Shown one piece after another: positions 52,403-63,981 of a stretch of 64,000 nt of DNA; positions within the stretch are counted from its first letter, which is position 1, and each line of letters opens with the position of its first letter. The stretch covers positions 21,834 through 85,833 of the forward strand of contig NZ_FNHY01000011.1 of the NCBI RefSeq assembly GCF_900103605.1, in the 5' to 3' direction. The DNA is from Psychrobacillus sp. OK028 (GTDB lineage Bacteria > Bacillota > Bacilli > Bacillales_A > Planococcaceae). The position numbers and the translations under genes are program-made. The notes beneath the pieces are model-generated. The model had not been told where the DNA came from. It saw nothing but the letters and a program-made list of their open reading frames with translations, and made no database searches.

Positions 52403-54379
52403 ATGACTAAAAGAAAATTAGAAGCAACAGACTTATTTGCCATACAATCCATAACAAATCCTGTGATTTCACCGGCCGAAAATGAGGCTGTTTTTATTCG
52501 AACGGAGATGCATAAAGAGGATAATAAATACTATGCTTATTTATATCATGTGGATATCGAAACAAATGAAATAACACAATGGACTCATTCGAAAGAGAAA
52601 GTGTCATCTCCGAAATGGTCTGTAGATGGAAAACAAATAGCTTTTTTATCGAATCGTGACGACAAAAATCAAATTTATATAATGTCAGCTAAAGGTGGAG
52701 AAGCAAAACAGCTGACAAAATTTGAAAAAGGTGTTTCTAGCTTTATCTGGTCTCCTTGTAGTAAAAAGATTTGGTTCTCGGCTTCTTTGAAGGAAGGTAA
52801 AAATTGGTCAGATGAGGTTGAAAAAGAAGACAAAAAACTGCCAGAAGCCTATATTGTAGAAAAAATGAAGTACCATAACGACGGTGTAGGATTGTTACCA
52901 AAAGACTCCTACCGTCAAATTGGATCAATCGAAATCTCATCTGGAGAAATTACAGCATTTACAGAAGGAACATTTAATCATAGTCTTCAGGCTATTTCAC
53001 ATGACGGGAAAAAACTAGTAGTCGGTGTGAATCGAGATGAAAATCAAGATTTTTCATTCCGTGAACCTCTGCTATTAATTGACGTGAAGTCGAAAAAAGA
53101 AACGATTATTATTGAAGAAAATGGATATTTTGGAGGCGCAATTTTTTCAGCAGATGATCGATACATCGCTTTTAGCGGAATGCTTCGTACATTTAAAAAC
53201 GCAACACATGCAGAGATATATGTATATGAAGTAAGTACTGGAAACCTTCAAATACTTACTGAAGGGATTGATGCACCAGTAGGAGATTATGCAGGAGCAG
53301 ATATCCAACAAGGAGCAAATGCACCAGATGTTGTTTGGACTGATCAAAATCACTTATATTTCCAAGTATCCACCATGGGGGACGTACGTTTGTATGTTGC
53401 TTCTCTTGAAGGAGAAATTTACCCCGCAACTCCAGAAAATGAGCATGTATATGGATACGATATTACTAGAGATGGCACCTATGCTCTTGCGACAATAAGT
53501 AGTCCAATATTTCCCGGGGAATTATTTAAACTAAATTTGGCGACTGGTGAAAGAATTGCACTCACTAAATTTAACGAAGAGTTGTTAAATGAAGTAGAGC
53601 TTGTCGAACCAGAAGCCATCGTGTATAAAGGTCTTAATGATTGGGATGTACATGGTTGGTTGATGAAACCAGTAGGCTATAATGAAGGCGAAAAATATCC
53701 ACTAATTGTAGAAATTCATGGTGGACCACATACGATGTACGCGAACACCTTTTTCCATGAGCTACAACTCTTATCAGCGCAGGGATACGGAGTATTGTAT
53801 GTAAATCCACGAGGAAGTCATTCCTATAGTCAGCAATTTGTGGATGCTGTTCGCGGTGACTATGGTGGTGGCGACTATGAAGACATTATGGCTGGAGTAG
53901 ATTATGTATTGAAAGAGAATGACTGGATTGATGAGAATCGTTTAGGCGTTACGGGGGGGAGCTACGGCGGGTTTATGACTAACTGGATTGTTGGTCATAC
54001 GAATCGATTTAAAGCAGCAGTTACGCAACGCTCCATTTCTAACTGGATCAGCTTTTATGGAGTTTCTGATATTGGGTACTACTTCACACCATGGCAAATT
54101 GGCACAGATATGACGGATATCGATAAATTATGGGATGCTTCTCCTCTAAAATATGCAGCTAATGTGGAGACACCTTTATTAATATTGCATAGCGAAAATG
54201 ACTATCGTTGTCCTATTGAACAAGGGCAACAGCTTTATATTACGTTAAAAGCTATGGGTAAAGAGACTAGCTTTGTCCGCTTCCCGCAGTCTGATCATAA
54301 TTTATCTCGAGTAGGACTGCCAAATTTAAGGCAAACACGATTAGAACAAATCACGAGCTGGTTTGCAAAATATCTTTGA
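52403..54379 (+). CDS. S9 prolyl oligopeptidase family peptidase, YuxL-like
   Basis: A 658-residue serine peptidase: N-terminal beta-propeller (about 1-390) and C-terminal alpha/beta hydrolase. The catalytic triad is seen as Ser in GGSYGG (about 519), Asp in SENDYRCP (about 602) and His in QSDHNLS (about 633). Length and layout match B. subtilis YuxL (about 657). It acts on short peptides in the cytoplasm, probably as an acylaminoacyl peptidase. AAGAGGGG precedes the ATG. Confidence 0.88.
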   Translation: MTKRKLEATDLFAIQSITNPVISPAENEAVFIRTEMHKEDNKYYAYLYHVDIETNEITQWTHSKEKVSSPKWSVDGKQIAFLSNRDDKNQIYIMSAKGGEAKQLTKFEKGVSSFIWSPCSKKIWFSASLKEGKNWSDEVEKEDKKLPEAYIVEKMKYHNDGVGLLPKDSYRQIGSIEISSGEITAFTEGTFNHSLQAISHDGKKLVVGVNRDENQDFSFREPLLLIDVKSKKETIIIEENGYFGGAIFSADDRYIAFSGMLRTFKNATHAEIYVYEVSTGNLQILTEGIDAPVGDYAGADIQQGANAPDVVWTDQNHLYFQVSTMGDVRLYVASLEGEIYPATPENEHVYGYDITRDGTYALATISSPIFPGELFKLNLATGERIALTKFNEELLNEVELVEPEAIVYKGLNDWDVHGWLMKPVGYNEGEKYPLIVEIHGGPHTMYANTFFHELQLLSAQGYGVLYVNPRGSHSYSQQFVDAVRGDYGGGDYEDIMAGVDYVLKENDWIDENRLGVTGGSYGGFMTNWIVGHTNRFKAAVTQRSISNWISFYGVSDIGYYFTPWQIGTDMTDIDKLWDASPLKYAANVETPLLILHSENDYRCPIEQGQQLYITLKAMGKETSFVRFPQSDHNLSRVGLPNLRQTRLEQITSWFAKYL

Positions 54380-54386
54380 GAATAGA

Positions 54387-54418
54387 GAAACCCCCTTCAC
54401 TTTGAAGGGGGTTTCTTT
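54387..54418. terminator. Intrinsic terminator, convergent genes
   Basis: GAAACCCCCTTC pairs with GAAGGGGGTTTC followed by TTT, between the convergent peptidase and permease genes. Confidence 0.9.
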
Positions 54419-54440
54419 AATCGGTAGAAACCAACATACA

Positions 54441-55799
54441 TTATCTTCTTTTATGAAATCCATTCTTGTAATATACAAATACTAGTCCGATTATCCAAAT
54501 AGGACCTACTATTAGTGCAATGCGTGTATCAGGGAAATAAGCCATGAGGCCAAGTACCAAAACTAAAAAAGCTAGTGCTAAATAGGAACCTATCGGATAG
54601 AACAAAGCCTTGTAGGAAAGCCTTGATACTTCGCCTTTTGTTAGTGTTTTACGGAACTTTAATTGGGATAATAATATAATTCCCCATGTCCAAACGGCTC
54701 CGAATGTCGAAATACTCGTTACCCAAATGAATACTTTTTCAGGAACTAAATAATTTAATACAACCCCAACTAATAATAATATGGCAGAGAAGATAATTGC
54801 TTTGGAAGGCACCCCTGTACTGCCAATTTTAGCGAATGAATTAGGAGCCTGTTTTTGCTGAGCCAAATTAAATAACATACGTCCCGTGCTGAATATACCG
54901 CTATTACAACTAGACAATGCAGCCGTTAGGACAACAAAGTTTATAATACCAGCAGCTGGACCAATACCAATTTTCTCGAACATTAAAACAAATGGGCTAC
55001 CATTAGCTCCTATCTCATTCCATGGATAAATGGACATTATAACAAATAGTGCACCAACATAGAAAAGTAAAATGCGCCAAAATACCGTATCAATCGCTCG
55101 TGGAATGACCGTTTTAGGGTTTTTAGCTTCACCTGCAGTTACCCCAATCATCTCTACACCCAAATAAGCAAACATGACCATCTGTAAGGACATAAATACG
55201 CCAGTAACTCCATTTGGTGCAAAGCCGCCGTTCGTCCATAAATTGCTTATACCGACTGCAATTCCATCATTACCGAGACCAAAAAGAATAACTCCTAGCC
55301 CTACAAAAATCATAGCTAATATGGCAATTATTTTAATAAGCGCAAACCAAAACTCAAATTCCCCATAAGCTTTTACAGCTATAAGGTTAATGAGTGTCAT
55401 AATAACTAATGCGGCTAATGCCCATATCCAAGGGGCTGTATCTGGATACCACATTTTCATGTATACTCCTACAGCAGTAATCTCTGCCATACAAGTAACT
55501 ACCCATAAAAACCAATAATTCCAACCTGTTATGTATCCAGCAAGAGGACCTAAGTAATCCTTTGCATAGCGGCTAAAAGAACCTGAAACTGGATTATGTA
55601 CCGCCATTTCTCCAAGTGCTCGCATGATGATAAAAATGGCCATTCCTCCGACAATATAGGAAATCAGAATAGCTGGTCCTGCAAGCTTTATGGCCGTTGC
55701 TGAACCTAAAAAAAGACCAACTCCGATAGCTGCTCCTAATGACATTAAGGTGATATGTCGTTGTTCTAAACCTCGCTGTAGTTGCTGATTTCCACCCAA
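54441..55799 (-). CDS. Amino acid permease, APC/AAT family
   Basis: A 452-residue permease with 12 helices and the AAT signature GAAIGVGLFLGSATAIKLAGPAI near the start. It is similar to B. subtilis AlaP (YtnA) and AapA-type carriers, so alanine or related neutral amino acids are likely, by inference. The start is TTG, 9 bases after AAAGGAG. It is divergent from the acetyltransferase gene. Confidence 0.85.
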   Translation of the reverse strand: MGGNQQLQRGLEQRHITLMSLGAAIGVGLFLGSATAIKLAGPAILISYIVGGMAIFIIMRALGEMAVHNPVSGSFSRYAKDYLGPLAGYITGWNYWFLWVVTCMAEITAVGVYMKMWYPDTAPWIWALAALVIMTLINLIAVKAYGEFEFWFALIKIIAILAMIFVGLGVILFGLGNDGIAVGISNLWTNGGFAPNGVTGVFMSLQMVMFAYLGVEMIGVTAGEAKNPKTVIPRAIDTVFWRILLFYVGALFVIMSIYPWNEIGANGSPFVLMFEKIGIGPAAGIINFVVLTAALSSCNSGIFSTGRMLFNLAQQKQAPNSFAKIGSTGVPSKAIIFSAILLLVGVVLNYLVPEKVFIWVTSISTFGAVWTWGIILLSQLKFRKTLTKGEVSRLSYKALFYPIGSYLALAFLVLVLGLMAYFPDTRIALIVGPIWIIGLVFVYYKNGFHKRR

Positions 55800-55874
55800 G
55801 CAATATCACTCCTTTTAAATTTAGTACTTTGTAATATAAAACTCTATCACAATAATGTGTATATTGGGAACAGT

Positions 55875-55921
55875 CTATCATACTGATAATGTGGTAAAAT
55901 TATGTATACAAAGCATGATAG
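55875..55921. promoter_or_regulatory. Inverted repeat CTATCAT-N33-ATGATAG
   Basis: Two 7-bp arms 33 bases apart lie in the promoter gap of the divergent permease and acetyltransferase genes. Possible paired binding sites; unproven. Confidence 0.3.
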
Positions 55922-55935
55922 ATTGGAGTTAAATA

Positions 55936-56490
55936 ATGAAAATAGTAACAGTTCGTCCTATTCTCGAAGAAGAGCTTACTCGACTTTGGGAATTAAGTGC
56001 AAAGGAAGAAGCACCTGAATGGAAGAAATGGGATGCACCTTATTATCCTCATATTTCTATATCTTTAGAACAATTTTTAGAAAAAAAGGAACAATTGATT
56101 CATCAAGAAGATATGTGGGGGATTTATGTAAATGGCGAATTAGTTGGTTCTCTTTGTTACTATTGGGAGCACGAAGAATCCCTATGGCTTGAAATGGGGA
56201 TTGTCATTTATGAGCCCCGTTACTGGAGTGGTGGAATCGGAACAGAGGCACTCCGAATGTGGATCGATCATTTATTTCAAGAACTACCACTTGTTCGAGT
56301 TGGTTATACAACTTGGTCGGGAAATGAACGCATGATTAAAGTCGGGCAAAAATTAGGAATGACAATGGAAGCAAGACTACGCAAATGCCGATTTTATAAT
56401 GGAGTCTATTATGACTCTATCCGAATGGGATTATTAAGAGAAGAATGGGAAGAACGTGTATCAGAAAAGGATAAGGTCAATAAATTATAA
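55936..56490 (+). CDS. GNAT acetyltransferase, RimJ/RimL type
   Basis: A 184-residue GNAT with the acetyl-CoA-binding region RYWSGGIGTEALRMWIDHLF (about 95-115) and the late NERMIKVGQKLGMTMEARLR segment typical of RimJ/RimL-type enzymes. The substrate is unknown. Start ATG behind TTGGAG. Confidence 0.82.
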   Translation: MKIVTVRPILEEELTRLWELSAKEEAPEWKKWDAPYYPHISISLEQFLEKKEQLIHQEDMWGIYVNGELVGSLCYYWEHEESLWLEMGIVIYEPRYWSGGIGTEALRMWIDHLFQELPLVRVGYTTWSGNERMIKVGQKLGMTMEARLRKCRFYNGVYYDSIRMGLLREEWEERVSEKDKVNKL

Positions 56491-56683
56491 TTGGCTATTA
56501 AGCCAACCTACACATCATTTTTTACTAAACAACTTTGATATCCCCAAAAAGTTAAGTGTAGATGCAAACACAAATCTGTTTGAAAGTGCCTACGCTATCC
56601 AACTAGTGCTTACATTTTCTTTTTGTCGTACTAGTTATAGGTGACTTTATAAAAGATTGTGTTGCGCTAATTGCATCATTTTT

Positions 56684-57214
56684 TTATTGCACTAATAACC
56701 ATTTGACGGCTTCAAGTAAATTGTCTGCAATATAATCAGGTTCTACTTCTTTCCATTCTTCTCGATACTGTGATAAGGAGTATTCTCCCCATCCAGTTAA
56801 TACTAATATTTTCATCGCTCCAACAGCTTTAGCAGCTAGCATATCGGTACCACCAACATCGCCAATTACTGCACATTTATTAAGATTCAGATTGTATTTG
56901 TTGGCTGCATCAAGTAACATACCTGGGTTTGACTTGCGACACAAACAGGAATCTAGAAGACTATGTGGACAAATAAAGGCATCATCATGACCATAGGATA
57001 GGAATTCTTTTTGAAATTCCACTAACTCTGCCTCTCCTCGACTCACTCGGTGTTGATTTGTGAATCCAAACACTTTAATCCCCTGAGATTGAAGTAACCT
57101 AATTGCTTCCATACTAAAACTATAAGGAATAAAGTCATCTGGATGCATAAAATGACCAGTCCCACCTATCGTCCCATCACGATCTAGAAAAACTGCTTCT
57201 ATTTCTTTATTCAT
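56684..57214 (-). CDS. HAD-IIIA phosphatase, GmhB-like
   Basis: A 176-residue HAD hydrolase with the nucleophile motif FLDRDGT (about 9-15), TNQ motif, the zinc-binding loop CPHSLLDSCLCRKSNPGML and the final IGDVGGTDMLAA. This resembles histidinol-phosphate or heptose bisphosphate phosphatases. In a Gram-positive the substrate is unclear. The ATG at 57214 overlaps the stop of the upstream S66 gene (ATGA), so the two are coupled. Confidence 0.82.
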   Translation of the reverse strand: MNKEIEAVFLDRDGTIGGTGHFMHPDDFIPYSFSMEAIRLLQSQGIKVFGFTNQHRVSRGEAELVEFQKEFLSYGHDDAFICPHSLLDSCLCRKSNPGMLLDAANKYNLNLNKCAVIGDVGGTDMLAAKAVGAMKILVLTGWGEYSLSQYREEWKEVEPDYIADNLLEAVKWLLVQ

Positions 57215-58212
57215 TCTATCCATCGCTCCATTATAGTAATCTCTTTTTTATTGGAATTCAGCTCGACACTACATCCGATTGGCATCGTTAGCATCGGGTG
57301 AGTATGGCAGCAATCAAAGTCTGCAAGAATTGGAATCGATGTATTCCCAATCGTTTCCACTAAAATATCAGCCGGTTTTCTACCGGTTCCTTGGTCATCA
57401 AATAATTCATGTTTGCCTAATATTATTCCGGACACTCGATCAAAGACGCCATTCAACTTTAATAAGTTGAAATTTTTCTCCACTACAGATGCAGATTTCA
57501 TCGTGTCTTCTATTAACAGAATGTCTCCTTCATTTATCATAGGCATATAAGGACTGCCCCATATACCGTACATAGCGTTTAGATTCCCACCTATTAATCT
57601 GCCTTGAGCAATTCCTTCATTTACGCAAATCCAATCATTCTGCCTAAGTTGCTTGTCCTCGGTTTTAATTTCCCAGTTGATTGGTTCGTCTGTCCAGTAA
57701 GGGGGTTTTGGCACAGTAAAAGGAATATGCTGCTCTTTTATTAATATGTCCTTGAAATAATCATATGTATAGTTTACGTACGGTTCAAACTCCCCAAATG
57801 ACGGTACTAATGCTGGCCCATAAAACGTTGGTATTCCAGTTTGAGCATAAATTGCTAGCAAAATTGCAGTAGCATCAGAGTAGCCAATCATGATTTTAGG
57901 ATTCTTTTTAAAAGCTTCATAATCTATATATGGCAAAACTGCATTAGAATTTGTCCCGCCAATCGTAGACATAATACAGTGGATTTCGGGATTACGAATA
58001 AGCTCGTTTAACTCTTCGGCACGTTCTTGGATATTCCCGGAGCGATAAAAGTCGTGTTTACCTGTTAAATTTCCTTCTAAAATTTCAAATCCCTTTGTTT
58101 CTAAAAACTTTTTTGCTCTTTCAAAGCGTACTGGGGAAGAATATGTAATAGGTGATGAAGGAGAATAAATTCCTATTTTATCTCCTTTTAGTAGTTTGTT
58201 TAAACCTCTCAT
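57211..58212 (-). CDS. S66 LD-carboxypeptidase / MccF-like peptidase
   Basis: A 333-residue S66-family serine peptidase with the catalytic Ser in GYSDATAIL (about 115), the early GDKIGIYSPSSPIT and the C-terminal catalytic His region DCCHTHPMLTMPIG. The family cleaves LD-peptide bonds in cell-wall fragments or hydrolyses microcin C-type aminoacyl-adenylates (MccF). The ATG at 58212 follows AAAGGA; the longer frame is not conserved-looking. It forms an operon with the HAD gene downstream. Confidence 0.85.
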   Translation of the reverse strand: MRGLNKLLKGDKIGIYSPSSPITYSSPVRFERAKKFLETKGFEILEGNLTGKHDFYRSGNIQERAEELNELIRNPEIHCIMSTIGGTNSNAVLPYIDYEAFKKNPKIMIGYSDATAILLAIYAQTGIPTFYGPALVPSFGEFEPYVNYTYDYFKDILIKEQHIPFTVPKPPYWTDEPINWEIKTEDKQLRQNDWICVNEGIAQGRLIGGNLNAMYGIWGSPYMPMINEGDILLIEDTMKSASVVEKNFNLLKLNGVFDRVSGIILGKHELFDDQGTGRKPADILVETIGNTSIPILADFDCCHTHPMLTMPIGCSVELNSNKKEITIMERWIE

Positions 58213-58598
58213 AAAGAAATCATTCCTTTCAAAAATTTGTAAACTCATGCTTATCAAACAACTTATCCCAATTTCAAAAATGAAATGCAACTTTGAGGAG
58301 AACTTACTTTAAATATGTTTTTCCAAGCAGTATTAATATAGTAAAAATGATATATTTGAATATTCTATATTTAATTTAACCCATATATTATATAAATGGA
58401 ACTACCTACATTAAATGAGTAGTACATAGAGGATTGAGAATAGAAAATGACGGCGGTGAAAATTGAATTTAATTCAGTTTTGAATATTATGTGACTCTTC
58501 CTAAAGAATAGACTTACACCTATGTCTTAGGTTGGGAACTTTCGGCATACTTCTTATATAATGAAATTAGAATTATGTAAGAAAGGATTCGCTCTATT
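58213..58598. promoter_or_regulatory. Intergenic gap with a candidate promoter for the SLC13 gene
   Basis: AT-rich gap between divergent genes. TATAAT at 58557-58562 with a weak TTGGGA about 19 bases upstream is the likely promoter of the transporter. No other feature is seen. Confidence 0.5.
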
Positions 58599-60443
58599 AT
58601 GCAATTAACGATAACATTTGTTGTTTTGGCGATAAGTATCATCCTATTTATAAGCAATCGAGTGCGCGCGGATCTAGTAGCAATTCTTGCACTTTTGGCC
58701 TTCGTTATTTCAGGTGTGTTAGAGCCGACAGAGGCACTCGCCGGTTTTTCTAATTCAGTAGTCATTATGATTGCTGGACTTTTTGTTGTGGGAGCAGGGA
58801 TTGTTCGGACAGGACTTGCACAGTCTGCGGGGAACTTACTATTAAAATGGTCTGGAAAAAGTGAGATAAAGCTATTTGTCTTATTACTCATCATTACAGG
58901 TAGTGTTGGCTCGTTCATGAGTAACACGGGAGTGGTAGCACTGATGCTGCCGATTGTAATTAGTATTGCGATCAGTATTAATAGTAGTCCGTCTAAATAC
59001 TTGATACCACTGTCTTATATTAGTAGCCTATCAGGTCTGATGACACTAATTGCGACACCTGCGAACTTAATCGTCAGCCAAGTGCTTGTCGATAATGGAT
59101 TTAAAAAGCTTGGATTTTTTGAAATTACTCCACTAGGAATCATCGGGATAACTACTGGTATTTTATATTTTCTATTTGCTCGTAAATATGTGTTGCCGAA
59201 TGATAAAAGAAAAAACAATGCAGGAGAAGGACATAAGCTATCTCCAAAGCAATTGGCAGCAGATTATGAGTTAGGTGGTAATTTGCACCGAGTTCGAGTG
59301 GTGGAAGATTCTTTAATTATTGGAAAACAGCTTTCAGAATTAAAGCTCCCAGCAAAATATCATTTAGCCATTTTAAAAATTGATCGTAAATCAACGGAAG
59401 GGATGAATATTCTACCTATCCGTTATCAGGAAATGGCTGGCCCAACGAGTGTGATTGAAGCGAAGGATATTTTATATATTCAAGGTCCACCTGAAAGTAC
59501 GCTGCAGTTTGTACAGGATTTTCAGTTGGAGATAGAGGATGAAGAATCGAACGCTGAGGAGCTAGTTTCAAAACAGTTAGGTATTGCAGAAGTACTTTTA
59601 ACACCACATTCTAATTTAATTAATGAAACGGTTGGTAGCATTGGTTTCCGAGAAAAATATAATTTAAATATACTTGGGATCAATCGCAAAGGGGAATATG
59701 TATTAACCGAAATGGCTAATGTGCGTTTGCGATTTGGGGATGCATTACTCGTTCAAGGTGCTTGGGAAGAGATTGAGCTACTGTCGAGAGCGGTAAAAGA
59801 TGTAGTGATTATCGGTCAACCTAAGGAGCATGCTAGCATGGCCGCTGCAAGTGGGAAAGCACCAATTGCTGGAGCAATCATGTTACTAATGATCGGTTTA
59901 ATGATTTTTGAAGTTTTCCCAGCAGTTATTTCTGTTCTCCTAGCAGCAACTTTAATGGTTATGACAGGCTGTCTTCGAAATATGGATGACGCCTATGGCA
60001 AGATGAACTGGGAAAGTATTATTTTGATCGCGGCCATGCTTCCTATGGCAACAGCCCTAGAAAAAACTGGCGGCATGATCATTTTATCCGAGGGGATTGT
60101 TAATCTCCTTGGTGGGTTCGGTGCAATGGGAGTATTAGCCGGTATTTATTTTATTACGATGGTATTTGGTCAATTTATAAGTAATACGGCGACCGCTGTG
60201 TTATTTGCACCAATAGCGATGACTGCAGCCATTAGCTTAGATGCAAATCCGTATACGTTTTTAATAGCTATTGCGGTTTCCTCGAGTATGGCTTTTGCAA
60301 CTCCTGTAGCTTCTCCTACAAATGCGTTAGTGATGACCGCAGGGGGGTATAAATTCTTTGATTTTGTAAAAGCGGGGATTCCTCTGCAAATAATTATGTT
60401 CATCATCATGATGATTGCAATTCCTATTTTTTTCCCATTGTAA
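58599..60443 (+). CDS. SLC13/DASS anion transporter with two RCK_C domains
   Basis: A 614-residue membrane protein of the SLC13/ArsB-NhaD type (helices about 5-190 and 420-612) with a central cytoplasmic insert of two TrkA-C/RCK_C domains (about 225-305 and 320-405; VRVVEDSLIIGKQLSEL, DALLVQGAWEEIELL). Signature SNTATAVLF lies in the second half and a related SNTGVVALM in the first. Family members carry sulfate, di- or tricarboxylates. The neighbouring cysteine operon makes sulfate or a sulfur anion attractive, but that is guesswork. Confidence 0.85.
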   Translation: MQLTITFVVLAISIILFISNRVRADLVAILALLAFVISGVLEPTEALAGFSNSVVIMIAGLFVVGAGIVRTGLAQSAGNLLLKWSGKSEIKLFVLLLIITGSVGSFMSNTGVVALMLPIVISIAISINSSPSKYLIPLSYISSLSGLMTLIATPANLIVSQVLVDNGFKKLGFFEITPLGIIGITTGILYFLFARKYVLPNDKRKNNAGEGHKLSPKQLAADYELGGNLHRVRVVEDSLIIGKQLSELKLPAKYHLAILKIDRKSTEGMNILPIRYQEMAGPTSVIEAKDILYIQGPPESTLQFVQDFQLEIEDEESNAEELVSKQLGIAEVLLTPHSNLINETVGSIGFREKYNLNILGINRKGEYVLTEMANVRLRFGDALLVQGAWEEIELLSRAVKDVVIIGQPKEHASMAAASGKAPIAGAIMLLMIGLMIFEVFPAVISVLLAATLMVMTGCLRNMDDAYGKMNWESIILIAAMLPMATALEKTGGMIILSEGIVNLLGGFGAMGVLAGIYFITMVFGQFISNTATAVLFAPIAMTAAISLDANPYTFLIAIAVSSSMAFATPVASPTNALVMTAGGYKFFDFVKAGIPLQIIMFIIMMIAIPIFFPL

Positions 60444-60444
60444 T

Positions 60445-60478
60445 GAAAAAAGTTTCTCTTATTAGAGAGGCTTTTTTT
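60445..60478 (+). terminator. Intrinsic terminator after the SLC13 gene
   Basis: AAAAAGTTTCTCT pairs with AGAGAGGCTTTTT and T residues follow. Confidence 0.85.
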
Positions 60479-60480
60479 AT

Positions 60481-60550
60481 TTGACAATTTCTTGGAATAT
60501 GATATAACTAATTTATTAAGCCTAAAACAAAGTATGCAGGTTGGAATAAT
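60481..60550 (+). promoter_or_regulatory. yrrT promoter with two TTGGAAT elements
   Basis: TTGACA (60481-60486) and TATAAC (60503-60508) form a promoter with a 16-base spacer. TTGGAATAT lies inside the spacer (about 60492) and TTGGAATAAT at about 60541. TTGGAAT is the most conserved part of the CymR box of B. subtilis, the cysteine-responsive repressor of yrrT-mccAB, so these may be CymR sites; the remainder of the box matches poorly. Confidence 0.5.
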
Positions 60551-60573
60551 ATGATTCATAAAGGGGTTCTAAA

Positions 60574-61212
60574 ATGGGGAGAGAATTTGTCAATATTTTT
60601 GATGAATGGGCAGACTCTTACGATGCGTCCGTTTCTGGAAAAGATCCGGAGTATCGAGATGTATTTGAAGGTTATGAAACTATATTAAATGAGGTAGCTA
60701 AACGTGTTACTGGTACAATTATTGAATTTGGAACGGGTACTGGAAATTTAACAGCAAAGCTAGTAGAAGCAGGTTTTTCTGTTATTGGTATCGAACCTAA
60801 TAAGAAGATGCTTGAAGTAACTGCTAAACGTTTTCCTACTATTAAAGCAGTGGATGGGGATTTACTTGAATTTAGTGTAGACACTGAGAATATAGATGCC
60901 ATTGTAAGCACATATGTATTCCATCATTTAACAGATGAAGAAAAGAGAATAGCACTAAAACAATATGCGAGCTTACTTCCGAAGAATGGAAAGGTTGTTT
61001 TTGCAGATACTGTTTTTCTTACCGAAGAAGCCAAACAAGCACAGATTTTGAAGGAAAGAAACCGTGGCTTTTTAAATGTAGTAGAAGATCTAGAAAGAGA
61101 ATACTATACAACTATACCTGTACTTAAAGAATTATTTACAGAAGCAGGATTTCAAGTAGTATTCGTAAAAATGAATGACTATGTTTGGTTAATGGACGCA
61201 ACGAAAAAATAA
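60574..61212 (+). CDS. yrrT: SAM-dependent methyltransferase YrrT
   Basis: A 212-residue class I methyltransferase with the SAM motif IIEFGTGTGNLTAKL (about 48-62) and VSTYVFHHL (about 110). It matches B. subtilis YrrT (about 213), first gene of the methionine-to-cysteine (yrrT-mtnN-mccA-mccB) operon. The methyl acceptor is unknown. ATG behind AAAGGGG. luxS starts 9 bases after its stop. Confidence 0.9.
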   Translation: MGREFVNIFDEWADSYDASVSGKDPEYRDVFEGYETILNEVAKRVTGTIIEFGTGTGNLTAKLVEAGFSVIGIEPNKKMLEVTAKRFPTIKAVDGDLLEFSVDTENIDAIVSTYVFHHLTDEEKRIALKQYASLLPKNGKVVFADTVFLTEEAKQAQILKERNRGFLNVVEDLEREYYTTIPVLKELFTEAGFQVVFVKMNDYVWLMDATKK

Positions 61213-61221
61213 GGAGCGATA

Positions 61222-61694
61222 ATGATGAAAAAAATGAATGTAGAAAGCTTTAACTTAGACCACACAAAAGTAGCAGCACCATTTGTACGCCTAGCAGGAA
61301 CGAAAGTTGGGAAAAATGGCGATGAAATTCTAAAATATGATATTCGTTTTAAACAACCAAACAAAGAGCATATGGAAATGCCAGGTCTTCATTCATTAGA
61401 GCATTTAATGGCAGAAAATATTCGCAACCATACTGATCAGGTAGTAGATCTTAGTCCAATGGGCTGCCAAACTGGATTCTATTTGTCTGTTATCAATCAT
61501 GATAACTTTGAAGAAATTCTGGATATTCTAGAAAAAACATTACAGGATGTTTTACAAGCAACAGAGGTTCCAGCATGCAATGAAGTTCAATGTGGTTGGG
61601 CTGCTAGTCATAGTTTAGAAGGTGCAAAAGAAATAGCAGCTGAAATGCTAGCTAAAAAAGATGAATGGCGTCAAATTTATAAAGAGGAAGCATA

Positions 61695-61695
<1 letters not shown>
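61222..61695 (+). CDS. luxS: S-ribosylhomocysteine lyase LuxS
   Basis: A 157-residue LuxS: metal ligands in HSLEHL (about 57 and 61) and the Cys of NEVQCGW (about 124), catalytic Cys in MGCQTG (about 82). It splits S-ribosylhomocysteine into homocysteine and the autoinducer-2 precursor. The homocysteine feeds directly into mccA-encoded synthesis. AAGGAG precedes two adjacent ATGs. Its stop overlaps the mccA start (TAATG). In B. subtilis luxS lies elsewhere and mtnN occupies this place. Confidence 0.93.
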
Positions 61696-63760
<2,065 letters not shown>

Positions 63761-63771
63761 TTTTGAAATAG

Positions 63772-63807
63772 GTATACCACTTTTGCTGAGGTGGTATGCT
63801 TTTTTTG
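63772..63807 (+). terminator. Intrinsic terminator after mccB
   Basis: GTATACCAC pairs with GTGGTATGC (one GU) and seven T follow. Confidence 0.85.
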
Positions 63808-63825
63808 TTGCTCAAATGCATTTAG

Positions 63826-63895
63826 TTGGAATTTCTAGCGGCTTGGTTGGAATAAGGAAGATTTAGTTAGAATAATGGCCACTTTAGTTGGAATT
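63826..63895. repeat. Tandem array of four 21-bp units, TTGGAAT core
   Basis: TTGGAAT or TTAGAAT begins at 63826, 63847, 63867-63868 and 63888, a 21-base period; three of four units carry the wider TTAGTTGGAAT-type core. It is the reverse complement of the core in the array at 10795. It lies immediately past the mccB terminator. Confidence 0.85.
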
Positions 63896-63981
63896 TTGAC
63901 CTTTCTTAGAGTTAGCATAAAAAGTGGACATGTTAAAACACGAACCTCATACTAAAAGAAAGTTAAGGGAGCGTGTGTAGG

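Noticed and set aside
60509..60573. S-box or T-box leader before yrrT
   Set aside because: The leader is only about 60 bases with no terminator-antiterminator pair and no T-box GGTGGNACC motif.
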